From NCBI GenBank assembly GCA_027071965.1, contig JALSYJ010000002.1:1-6274 (forward strand): a DNA stretch of 6,274 nt, read 5' to 3'. The notes under the pieces are model-generated. The model was not told where the DNA came from and made no database searches. It worked only from the letters and a program-made list of their open reading frames with translations. Positions within the stretch are counted from its first letter, which is position 1. Every line of letters starts with the position of its first letter. Positions 1 to 6,274 of the stretch are shown one piece after another. Origin of the DNA: Robiginitomaculum sp. (lineage in GTDB: Bacteria; Pseudomonadota; Alphaproteobacteria; Caulobacterales; Maricaulaceae). A program made the position numbers and the translations under genes.

Positions 1-1
1 T

Positions 2-1333
2 TTGGAGCCAAAAACCAAAACCATTGATCCTGAATTATTTATGGAATCCCTGTTCAGGCTTTCTGATCTGGAAGTCCGTATACCCTTGAACTTAAACGTG
101 TTGGACAAGGATGGCAGGCCGGCTGTTCGTTCCTTGCGCGAGGCATTGCTGGGATGGCTAGACCACCAAAGAGAAGTATTGCTCAGAAGCAGTAAATGGC
201 GGCTGGAAAAAATTGAGCGCAGGCTGGATACGCTGGCCGGTTATTTGATTGCGTTTTTGAATCTGGATGAAGTAATTCGTATCATTCGTGAAGAAGATCA
301 TCCAAAGACACAATTGATGACTAGTTTCTCGCTGAATGAGGCGCAGGCTGAAGCCATTTTGAATATGCGGCTTCGCTCCTTGCGAAAACTTGAGGAAATG
401 GAAATCCGTGTAGAAGACCAGCAACTTCGCGAAGAACAATCAGCACTTGAGGAATTGCTGAAATCCGATGAACAGCAGTGGAAAAAAATAACTGCTGATC
501 TGCGGTCGGTTAAAAAACTACTTGCAGATGCCGATGACAATGATGCCAGAAGAACCCTTATATCCGAGGCACCATTGGCCTCGGCCGAGGATGTGTTAGA
601 GGCGCTGGTGGTAAAAGAGCCGATAACAGTGGTGTTGTCTGAACGGGGTTGGATCAGGGCGCTAAAAGGAAAAAACATAGATGTGTCCGGGGTGAAGTTC
701 AAAGAGGGCGACCGGGCTGCCTTTGCAGTTTCTGCGGACACTACTGACAAGCTGGTTCTGTTTGCCAGCAATGGAAAATTTTACACTCTTGGCTGTGATA
801 AATTGCCTGGCGGGCGCGGGCAGGGCGAGCCAATCCGCCTGATGATTGATATGGAAGAGCATCACGTAACCATAGCCATGTTCATTGCCGATCCGGACAG
901 AAAACTGCTGGTTGCTTCATCAGCAGGTTATGGGTTTGTGGTGCACGAGAAGAATGTCATGGCGATGACCAAAGGCGGCAGGCAGGTTCTGAATGTTTCA
1001 GGTTCGGTCGAGGCTTGTGTGTGTACTCCGGTGCAGGGCGATCATGTAGCGGTAATTGGTGAAAACAGAAAAGTTCTGATTTATCCGCTGGACGAGTTAA
1101 ATGAAATGAACCGGGGCAAAGGTACAAAACTGCAATCATATAAGGATGGCGGGCTGGCAGATGCTATTGTGTTTGATGGTGATGAGGGGCTGTTCTGGAC
1201 ATCATCAAGCGGGCGCCGCAGTGCCTATCAAGACTGGAGGCTGTGGCTGGGAAAACGGGCGCAGGCCGGTCGCATTGCTCAACGGGGGTTTCCGGCTTCC
1301 ACACGATTTTCAGAACCATTTGGCCGGGCATAG
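2..1333 (+). CDS. parC: DNA topoisomerase IV subunit A, C-terminal part (5' end outside window)
   Basis: ParC is the DNA-cleaving subunit of topoisomerase IV, which works with ParE in the cytoplasm to decatenate daughter chromosomes. The open frame runs in from the left edge, so the winged-helix domain with the catalytic tyrosine is missing. Of the 443 visible residues, about 1-190 are the end of the breakage-reunion core, including the long charged helices around residues 40-180 (for example LNMRLRSLRKLEE near 119-132). About 200-430 are the C-terminal beta-propeller that wraps DNA, with the blade motifs GGRGQGEPIRLMID (270-283), VIGENRKVLIYPLDEL (350-366) and RGKGTKLQSYKDGG (371-384). The ending, GKRAQAGR followed by GFPASTRF, matches normal alphaproteobacterial ParC tails, so the 3' end looks intact. 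ParC is preferred over GyrA because of this tail and because the usual GyrA-box pattern is absent. The next gene lies 92 bp downstream on the same strand. Family assignment is firm; taxon is inferred. Confidence 0.94.
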   Translation: MEPKTKTIDPELFMESLFRLSDLEVRIPLNLNVLDKDGRPAVRSLREALLGWLDHQREVLLRSSKWRLEKIERRLDTLAGYLIAFLNLDEVIRIIREEDHPKTQLMTSFSLNEAQAEAILNMRLRSLRKLEEMEIRVEDQQLREEQSALEELLKSDEQQWKKITADLRSVKKLLADADDNDARRTLISEAPLASAEDVLEALVVKEPITVVLSERGWIRALKGKNIDVSGVKFKEGDRAAFAVSADTTDKLVLFASNGKFYTLGCDKLPGGRGQGEPIRLMIDMEEHHVTIAMFIADPDRKLLVASSAGYGFVVHEKNVMAMTKGGRQVLNVSGSVEACVCTPVQGDHVAVIGENRKVLIYPLDELNEMNRGKGTKLQSYKDGGLADAIVFDGDEGLFWTSSSGRRSAYQDWRLWLGKRAQAGRIAQRGFPASTRFSEPFGRA

Positions 1334-1414
1334 AGAGTGTGATCAAAATTCAATTATTTGGGGATGAAATTCTGCAAATAGTTTGCTAGATATAGATTTA
1401 AGAATTTTAAGAAC

Positions 1415-1419
1415 AGGAG
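1415..1419 (+). promoter_or_regulatory. Ribosome binding site of lemA
   Basis: AGGAG lies six bases before the ATG at 1426. It fixes the start of lemA, and the resulting protein begins directly with its membrane anchor, as expected for the family. The 92-bp gap behind parC is AT-rich, but I could not pick out a convincing promoter or terminator in it. Confidence 0.8.
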
Positions 1420-1425
1420 TAAAGA

Positions 1426-1980
1426 ATGTTAATTACATTGGGCATTATTGTTGTCATCGGCCTGTATCTGGTAACTATTTACAACCGGCTGGTTGCTATG
1501 CGCCAAACCTGTAATCAGGCATGGTCGGATATAGATGTACAGCTAAAGCAGCGTTATGATCTTATCCCCAATCTGGTGGAAACAGTAAAGGGTTATGCCA
1601 AGCACGAAAAAGAAACCCTGCAGGCGGTAATAGATGCGCGCAATACGGCCATGAGCGCAGGCAATGTAGCAGATCAGGCTGCTGCGGAGAATATGCTAAC
1701 CGGTGCCTTAAAAAGCCTGTTTGCCTTGTCAGAAGCTTACCCTGACTTGAAAGCCAATACCAATTTTTTACAATTGCAGTCCGAGCTTTCTGATATTGAG
1801 AATAAAATTGCTGCCGCCAGACGGTTTTTCAATAATTCCGTCGCCGAGTATAATACCGGACAGGAGCAGTTTCCTGCTGTTCTTCTGGCTAAAAGGTTTG
1901 GCTTTAGTATTCAGGAGTTTTTTGAGGTGGCTGCTTCTGAGCGCGATGCCGTTAATTCCTCGCCCAAGGTTAGTTTTTAA
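1426..1980 (+). CDS. lemA: LemA family membrane-anchored protein
   Basis: This is a complete LemA family protein of 184 residues, the usual length. Residues about 2-19 form one hydrophobic N-terminal segment (LITLGIIVVIGLYLV) that anchors it in the inner membrane; the rest is a predicted helical domain. The family signature is clear: AWSDIDVQLKQRYDLIPNLV (residues 33-52) followed by VKGYAKHEKETL. The C-terminal part has ARRFFNNSVAEYN and a GFSIQEFFEV motif, so the gene is not truncated. The biochemical role of LemA is not well settled. In many bacteria lemA sits directly before an M48 or HtpX-like protease gene, or a TPM-domain gene, and an envelope function is assumed. Here the M48 gene follows after 12 bp, so the two are very probably co-transcribed. 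Whether they share a transcript with parC is unclear. Confidence 0.95.
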   Translation: MLITLGIIVVIGLYLVTIYNRLVAMRQTCNQAWSDIDVQLKQRYDLIPNLVETVKGYAKHEKETLQAVIDARNTAMSAGNVADQAAAENMLTGALKSLFALSEAYPDLKANTNFLQLQSELSDIENKIAAARRFFNNSVAEYNTGQEQFPAVLLAKRFGFSIQEFFEVAASERDAVNSSPKVSF

Positions 1981-1992
1981 GAGGCTTGCGGA

Positions 1993-2982
1993 ATGGCGGC
2001 CTATGGCCTGCAAACACAGATATGGAACAATAACCTAAAATCCATAATTTTATTGTGTGGGTTTCCGGTATTGCTTGGTGCCTTGCTGTTTGCCTTTTCC
2101 TTGTTGATGCAATCCATGTCAGGTCAACATAGGGATCTGCAATCTGCCTTGTTTGCGGCAACTACATCCTTGCCATCTATTTTACCTATAGCTCTGTTTG
2201 GCGCAGCCATTTGGTTTGCGATTGCCTTTTTTGCCCATCAGCGCATGATTGATGCTTCCACCGGGGCCAGAAAAATTGAGCGTAAAGATAATCCCAAGCT
2301 TTATAATATGCTGGAAAACTTGTGTATTTCCAGAGGCATGCCGATACCAGCGCTTCGCATTATCGACACTCCTGTATTAAATGCCTATGCCAGCGGTATT
2401 CGTGAAAACTCCATGTCAGTTACTTTGACCAGCGGATTGATCGGGCGTTTGGAGGATGAAGAAATAGAGGCAGTCATCGCCCATGAATTAACCCATATTC
2501 GTAACAAGGATGTACGGCTTTTGGTGGTGGCGATTATTTTTGTAGGTATTTTTTCTTTTGTAGGTGAAATTGTATTTCGGGGCATGTTTCGGGTAAATAT
2601 GGTGCGCAGCAAAAGTTTCCGCCGCTCTGGAGGCGGTAATTCCGGGGCATTGATTTTAATAGCCTTTCTTATTGTTGGCATTACATGGCTGTTATCAGTT
2701 TTGATCAGATTCTCACTTTCAAGGCGCAGGGAGTTTCTGGCCGATGCTGGAGCTGTGGAATTAACACGTAACCCCGATGCGATGATACGGGCCTTGCAAA
2801 AAATATCGTCAAATTCAAAACTGCAAGCACCACCGGATGTACAGCAAATGTGCATTGAAAATGCTGCAACAGGTGGTTTTGCAGGTCTGTTTGCCACTCA
2901 CCCGCCAATAGAAAAACGCATAACAGCATTAGTGATGATGGGTGGCCGTGTAGAGGCTAAGCGCACCGGGCCGTGGGGATAG
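1993..2982 (+). CDS. M48 family (HtpX-like) membrane zinc metalloprotease
   Basis: This is a 329-residue integral-membrane zinc endopeptidase of the M48 family, similar in layout to HtpX, which degrades damaged or misassembled inner-membrane proteins. Four hydrophobic segments are visible at about 16-39, 59-81, 175-195 and 218-238. The HExxH zinc motif is HELTH at residues 164-168 within EEIEAVIAHELTHIRNKD. The likely third zinc ligand is E247 in RREFLADAGA. Other HtpX-like features are TPVLNAYASG (126-135) and the C-terminal THPPIEKRI (302-310). All catalytic residues are present, so it should be active. The start is supported by AAGAGG at 1979-1984, which overlaps the lemA stop and lies eight bases before the ATG. 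The tight spacing suggests co-expression with lemA. It is slightly longer than E. coli HtpX (about 293 residues), mainly through a longer N-terminus, so I give no htpX symbol; it is probably the LemA-associated paralogue. Confidence 0.94.
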   Translation: MAAYGLQTQIWNNNLKSIILLCGFPVLLGALLFAFSLLMQSMSGQHRDLQSALFAATTSLPSILPIALFGAAIWFAIAFFAHQRMIDASTGARKIERKDNPKLYNMLENLCISRGMPIPALRIIDTPVLNAYASGIRENSMSVTLTSGLIGRLEDEEIEAVIAHELTHIRNKDVRLLVVAIIFVGIFSFVGEIVFRGMFRVNMVRSKSFRRSGGGNSGALILIAFLIVGITWLLSVLIRFSLSRRREFLADAGAVELTRNPDAMIRALQKISSNSKLQAPPDVQQMCIENAATGGFAGLFATHPPIEKRITALVMMGGRVEAKRTGPWG

Positions 2983-3100
2983 TTGCACATTTGCCGGTTT
3001 TGATATTGGTGTCCATTAAGTCTTCGGTGAGTATTTTAGCATCAAATTAAAAATTGATTCTTTTACACTTTAGAGGAAGTGCTTACCTGCGCTGGTTCCC
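2983..3100 (+). other. Intergenic region between the M48 protease and TPR-glycosyltransferase genes
   Basis: This is a 118-bp AT-rich spacer, especially AT-rich from about 3030 to 3071. It is the likeliest place for a promoter of the TPR gene, since the function changes here. However, I see no -35/-10 pair with acceptable spacing and no GC-rich hairpin followed by a T run that would end the lemA/M48 transcript. No small gene or RNA is recognisable in it. Confidence 0.4.
3072..3079 (+). promoter_or_regulatory. Possible ribosome binding site at unusual distance from the TPR gene start
   Basis: AGAGGAAG is the best Shine-Dalgarno match before the TPR gene, but it ends 21 bases before the ATG at 3101, too far for normal use. 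An in-frame stop (TAG, 3071-3073) overlaps it, so the only in-frame codons between are nine non-ATG/GTG/TTG codons, including a CTG at 3092. Either the ATG is used with weak ribosome binding, a rare CTG start is used, or this purine run has no role. Confidence 0.3.
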
Positions 3101-4873
3101 ATGGTTGAATTTTCCGAAGATTTCTTTTCTGCTGCTCCTGAAAATGCCAAGCGTGAAGCCAGGGACAGTATTGGCGGAATGCAGATCAGAGCCATAAAGG
3201 GGCAGGGGGCTTCGGGGAAACAGCGCAAAATATTGTCTATCCTAAAACGCGCAATGAGCGCCCACGCACAAGATCGCACCAAAGAGGCGATACAACTTGC
3301 TTTGCGGGCGCTGGATATAGATGAAAATTCTGCTGTAGCTAATCATGTACTGGCGGTGTCGGTGGAAAAAATGGGTCATTTGTCAAAGGCGCTCAGTTTT
3401 TATCAGCGGGCATGGGAGCTTGATCCGACCGATGCCGATATTTATCAAAACCTGTCATTGGTGGCATGGAAGCTTGATATGTTGCCTGCTGCCGAGAAAT
3501 TTTTGCGGCTGTTTTTGGAGATGAAACCCGGTAATGTTGATGGCATCATCAATTTGTCCGGAGTGCTGCGCGATGACGGACGATTTGGCGATGCAATCGA
3601 ATTATTGCGTACGGCCTTATTTACCAATGAGCAGGAACCAAATTTGTGGAATGCGCTGGGCACGGTATTGCTGGAACAGGGTAATCCGGATCAGGCTATT
3701 ACTTTTTATGAAGAGGCCCTGCGTCTTAATCCGGAGTTTTCCAGAGGCTGGCATAATATGGCCTATGCGGCAGGATTGATTGGGGACAGGCAAAGAGCAA
3801 TTGCAGCCGGGCGTAAGGCTTTGGAAAAACCGGCTTCCGCCGAAGACCGTGAGACCATGCGCTATGGTTTGGGGGTCGGATTATTATCGGTGGGAGAGAT
3901 CGAAGAAGGCTGGCAGGAATATGCAGCGCGTCTGCACCCTGATTATGAAAATTCCATGCTGTTTGTTATGGATTCTGCGCAAATACCTGTTGGCGGTGAC
4001 GTGCAGGGCAAAACTATATTACTGGTGGGCGAGCAGGGGCTTGGTGATGAAGTTATGTTCCTGAACGCCTGTAGCGACCTGCAAAAAGCTATCGGCCCGA
4101 ATGGTAAATTAAAAATCGCGGTGGAGCGCCGGCTGGTGCCGCTGGTTTCACGTTCATTTGCAAATGCTGAAGTGGGGGGACATAAAACCGCCAGTGCCGA
4201 GGGACGAAAATTTCGAGTGGTGGAATGGAAAAATGAAACCGGCAATAATGATGGCTGGATACCAATGGCACAATTAGGGGCAATGTATCGCAATTCCCTG
4301 CTTGAGTTTCCAAAGACTAAAAGCTTTTTGACACCAGATAAGTTGCTGGTTAGCAAGTATAGGAAACAATTGGATAGCTTACCTGACGGCCCCAAGATCG
4401 GTGTGTCATGGAAGTCTTTGCTGATGAATGTCAGTCGTTCAAAATATTATAGTTCGTTCGAATCATGGAAACAGGTCTTTCAGATGCCAGGCGCAGTGTT
4501 TGTAAATATGCAATATGGTGAGTGTGCTGATGAAATATCCCAAATTCAGGATGAACTTGGTGTGATAATCCACCAGATTGATGGTCTTGACCTAAAAGAC
4601 GATCTGGATGGTGTGGCTGCAGCATGTTGCGCACTGGATGTCATGATTGGCCCGATGAATGCCACCACCAATCTGGGCGCGGCCTGTGGTGCTGATATAT
4701 GGTTTCTTACGACTGCTGAGGCATGGCCGCTATTGGGGCACAAAACTTCCAATCCATGGTATCCGAACGCAAAAGTGTTTACGACACCAACCTTGTCCGG
4801 TTGGGGTGCGACCATGGGGCAAGTGGCGGCACAGCTGGGCAATATGGTTCAGAGCAAGTCAAAGGCTGCCTAA
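3101..4873 (+). CDS. TPR-repeat protein with C-terminal GT-B-like glycosyltransferase domain
   Basis: This is a 590-residue protein without a signal peptide or membrane segment, so probably cytoplasmic. Residues about 44-246 form roughly six tetratricopeptide repeats; the clearest are near 78-110, 112-144 and 180-212 (NLWNALGTVLLEQGNPDQAI). Residues about 300-585 resemble the GT-B-like domain found in many TPR-glycosyltransferase proteins: GEQGLGDE (310-317), VERRLVPLVSRSF, GVSWKS (434-439), VNMQYGEC (468-475), DVMIGPMNATTNLGAACG (513-530) and NPWYP (561-565). Related proteins often lie in flagellin-modification or surface-polysaccharide loci. The TPR part could bind a protein acceptor, but acceptor and sugar donor are unknown here. 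The neighbouring sugar-nucleotide genes support a glycan role. The start at 3101 is the first ATG in frame; an alternative ATG at 3179 would remove 26 poorly conserved-looking residues and leave all repeats. The stop codon overlaps that of the convergent gene. Domain layout is firm, activity inferred. Confidence 0.88.
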   Translation: MVEFSEDFFSAAPENAKREARDSIGGMQIRAIKGQGASGKQRKILSILKRAMSAHAQDRTKEAIQLALRALDIDENSAVANHVLAVSVEKMGHLSKALSFYQRAWELDPTDADIYQNLSLVAWKLDMLPAAEKFLRLFLEMKPGNVDGIINLSGVLRDDGRFGDAIELLRTALFTNEQEPNLWNALGTVLLEQGNPDQAITFYEEALRLNPEFSRGWHNMAYAAGLIGDRQRAIAAGRKALEKPASAEDRETMRYGLGVGLLSVGEIEEGWQEYAARLHPDYENSMLFVMDSAQIPVGGDVQGKTILLVGEQGLGDEVMFLNACSDLQKAIGPNGKLKIAVERRLVPLVSRSFANAEVGGHKTASAEGRKFRVVEWKNETGNNDGWIPMAQLGAMYRNSLLEFPKTKSFLTPDKLLVSKYRKQLDSLPDGPKIGVSWKSLLMNVSRSKYYSSFESWKQVFQMPGAVFVNMQYGECADEISQIQDELGVIIHQIDGLDLKDDLDGVAAACCALDVMIGPMNATTNLGAACGADIWFLTTAEAWPLLGHKTSNPWYPNAKVFTTPTLSGWGATMGQVAAQLGNMVQSKSKAA

Positions 4874-5838
4874 TTAACAGATTCTGGCCTTAGGTTTTCA
4901 AGCTCCATTTCGATCATCAATTCAATCATTTGCCTAAAATCAACCTTGGGGTTCCAGCCGGTCAAGCGGCGCAGGCGGCTGGTATCACCAACAAGTGGCT
5001 GCACAAGGGACGTTTTTTGTTGCTGATCTGGCTCTTCAGTTACATAGTCACGCCATTCAAGGCCAACGGTTTCAAAGGCTTGTCGCGCAAAGTCCTGAAC
5101 CGAACGCAATTTACCGCTGGCTATAACCAGATCATCCGGTTCATCCATTTGCAACATTAGATGCATGGCGCGCACGACATCTGCGGCAAAGCTCCAGTCC
5201 ACTTGCGCAGATAGATTGTGTAATATCAGTTCTGATTGTTGGCCGCGTAAGATTCTTACTACTGATTGCACAATTTTACGGCTAAGAAAGTCCGGCTTGC
5301 GCCGCCAGCTTTCATGATTGAACAGGTAGCCGCTTACGGCAAACAAGTTTTGGTTCTTGCGAGCATTCTGGCATAATCTGACCCCTTGCAGCTTGGTGTG
5401 ACCGTAAACCCCTTGTGGTGCAAAAGGACTGGTTTCAGATATGGGGCCATCAATAGATTTTGCCGCAAACAAATGCGAGCTGGCCGCATAAAAAATTCGT
5501 GCAGATGGCGCATGTTTCTCCATTGCAGTTAAGAAATTTTGCAAGGATACAACATGAACTTCATGTGACAACTCTTTTATATATTTGATATTTTGCCCTG
5601 GATCATCAGAGCTATGATGCACTGCTGCCAGGAAGTAAATATGATCGGGACGGGTGTTGCTGATCAAGCTGGCGACCGCATCTGGATCAGTTATATCAAT
5701 GGCAGGAAGGAGTGACCCTTTTGGATCAATGATTTTAGTGCGGCTAATTCCCCATATTTCATGATCGCATGCGCGTAGATGCTGCCCCAAAAACCAACCA
5801 TCTTGTCCATTTGCGCCAATAATCAAGGATTTGGTCAC
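4870..5838 (-). CDS. NAD(P)-dependent SDR sugar-nucleotide enzyme, GDP-mannose 4,6-dehydratase-like
   Basis: This 322-residue extended short-chain dehydrogenase/reductase would act in the cytoplasm on a nucleotide sugar. The N-terminal Rossmann motif is GANGQDG (residues 8-14), with the GQDG typical of GDP-mannose 4,6-dehydratases. Further similarity to that family is seen in DITDPDAVASLI (48-59), RPDHIYFLAAV (63-73), LFNHESWRR (172-180, family NHESPRR), the DW then AMHLMLQ stretch (214-230) and PDDLVIASG (234-242). The catalytic YxxxK is Y145/K149. The segment that in Gmd holds the catalytic Thr/Ser and Glu (STSELYG type) reads ASSHLF (119-124), without the glutamate, so 4,6-dehydratase activity is doubtful; a 4-ketoreductase or epimerase role is possible. 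It is also shorter than E. coli Gmd (about 373 residues). Translation begins at a GTG that overlaps the stop of the upstream methyltransferase gene, which implies coupling. The Rossmann motif so close to the N-terminus supports this start. Confidence 0.88.
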   Translation of the reverse strand: MTKSLIIGANGQDGWFLGQHLRACDHEIWGISRTKIIDPKGSLLPAIDITDPDAVASLISNTRPDHIYFLAAVHHSSDDPGQNIKYIKELSHEVHVVSLQNFLTAMEKHAPSARIFYAASSHLFAAKSIDGPISETSPFAPQGVYGHTKLQGVRLCQNARKNQNLFAVSGYLFNHESWRRKPDFLSRKIVQSVVRILRGQQSELILHNLSAQVDWSFAADVVRAMHLMLQMDEPDDLVIASGKLRSVQDFARQAFETVGLEWRDYVTEEPDQQQKTSLVQPLVGDTSRLRRLTGWNPKVDFRQMIELMIEMELENLRPESVN

Positions 5839-6274
5839 GAAGTTCTCCCAATTACTTCAATGTCGGGCAGTGGAAATATGAACTGCACTCCCGCATCAAG
5901 ATAATTTTGCGCGCGCTTCAGTATATTATCGCGAAAATGCCATGGCAGCACCAGAAAATAATCAGGATTTTCATCCATGATACCGGCTTCTGGTCGAATC
6001 GGAAGATCAGTTCCCGGTGTTCTGTGACCGAATTTTTCAGGGTTAACCTCAACAACCCCTGCAACCAGTTCAGGCCCAATACCATAATGTTGTAACAATA
6101 CATTGCCCTTGGTTGAAGCTCCATACACCCAGACGGTTTTGCCTTTGGCGCGTAATTCTTCCAGCAAGGATATGGTCTCGTCTTGCAAGTGCTTAACCCG
6201 TTTGGCAAATTCCTCGTAAGGGGTGTTTGTATCAAGGGCCAGTTCTGTTTCTTGTTCCTGTAATTCAAGAATAG
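5835..6274 (-). CDS. Sugar C-methyltransferase-type protein, C-terminal domain (5' end outside window)
   Basis: The frame stays open to the right edge, giving 145 visible residues; apparent starts inside the window, such as a TTG at 6188, are internal codons. The visible part is the C-terminal domain of the C-methyltransferase family (the Methyltransf_14 type, seen in NovU/TylC3-like proteins), a Rossmann-like fold that follows a zinc-binding and a SAM-binding domain. Diagnostic stretches are VWVYGASTKGNVLLQHYGIG, VVEVNPEKFGHRTPGTDLPI and NPDYFLVLPWHFRDNIL, ending in FIFPLPDIEVIG. Family members methylate carbon atoms of nucleotide-linked keto sugars, although many relatives in polysaccharide loci have untested substrates. 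The SAM-binding part cannot be checked here. The gene ends in TGA overlapping the GTG of the SDR gene (shared bases 5835-5838), so the two are one transcription unit and probably act in the same sugar pathway. Confidence 0.88.
   Translation of the reverse strand, partial: ILELQEQETELALDTNTPYEEFAKRVKHLQDETISLLEELRAKGKTVWVYGASTKGNVLLQHYGIGPELVAGVVEVNPEKFGHRTPGTDLPIRPEAGIMDENPDYFLVLPWHFRDNILKRAQNYLDAGVQFIFPLPDIEVIGRTS
5844..5849 (-). promoter_or_regulatory. Ribosome binding site for the GTG start of the SDR gene
   Basis: On the minus strand GGGAGA lies five bases before the GTG at 5838, inside the last codons of the methyltransferase gene. It decides in favour of the GTG start, for which there is no nearby in-frame ATG alternative before the Rossmann motif. 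Confidence 0.75.

Noticed and set aside
298..771. Minus-strand open frame of 157 codons inside parC
   Set aside because: It is antisense to clearly conserved ParC sequence, its translation is rich in Ser and low-complexity, and no ribosome binding site or family motif supports it.
1358..1410. Possible promoter before lemA (TTGCTA or TTGGGG with TATAGA or TTTTAA boxes)
   Set aside because: No pair of boxes has both good matches and 16-18 bp spacing; the region is simply AT-rich.
2385..2897. Minus-strand open frame of 170 codons inside the M48 protease gene
   Set aside because: It lies opposite the conserved zinc-binding region, and its translation shows no recognisable domain; it is a shadow of the real frame.
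3943..4395. Minus-strand open frame of 150 codons inside the TPR-glycosyltransferase gene
   Set aside because: It lies opposite conserved glycosyltransferase motifs, its translation is Ser/Pro-rich without a domain, and nothing suggests that it is expressed.
4862..4898. Possible hairpin terminators at the convergent gene ends (AAGGC/GCCTT, or CCTAA/TTAGG followed by TTTT)
   Set aside because: The stems are only about five base pairs with loops of 16 bases or more and a short T run, too weak to call as an intrinsic terminator.
5918..6268. Second minus-strand frame overlapping the methyltransferase domain
   Set aside because: The other frame carries all the conserved C-methyltransferase motifs and is open to the window edge; this frame shows no family resemblance.

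Overview
The window reads as chromosomal DNA from a Gram-negative bacterium, most likely an alphaproteobacterium of moderate GC content. The main pointer is the C-terminal half of ParC, whose propeller carries the GRGQGEPIRLMID and RGKGTKLQSYKDGG stretches that I associate with alphaproteobacterial topoisomerase IV. Genus cannot be read from the sequence. I see no rRNA, tRNA, CRISPR array, insertion sequence or phage gene. Almost all of the window is coding: five genes, two of them cut by the window edges.

Left part (1-2982, + strand): the 3' part of parC is followed after 92 bp by lemA, which encodes a small membrane-anchored helical protein. Twelve bases later comes an HtpX-like M48 integral-membrane zinc metalloprotease. 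The lemA/M48 pair is tightly spaced, has good ribosome binding sites, and matches a pairing common in bacteria. It is probably a membrane protein quality-control or envelope-stress unit.

Middle (3101-4873, + strand): a 590-residue protein has about six TPR repeats followed by a GT-B-like glycosyltransferase domain. This architecture is often found near flagellin-modification or surface-glycan genes. Its function here is inferred.

Right part (4870-6274, - strand): two translationally coupled genes are read toward the TPR gene. The upstream one, cut by the right edge, is the C-terminal domain of a sugar C-methyltransferase-type protein. The downstream one is an SDR nucleotide-sugar enzyme related to GDP-mannose 4,6-dehydratase, in which the catalytic glutamate motif expected of a dehydratase appears altered. 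The TPR gene and this SDR gene converge, and their stop codons overlap by 4 bp.

Together the right-hand genes look like the edge of a glycan-synthesis locus: sugar-nucleotide modification plus a possible transferase, bordering housekeeping genes on the left. Nothing in the window proves a new system. The most useful leads are the altered active site of the SDR protein and the unknown acceptor of the TPR-glycosyltransferase.
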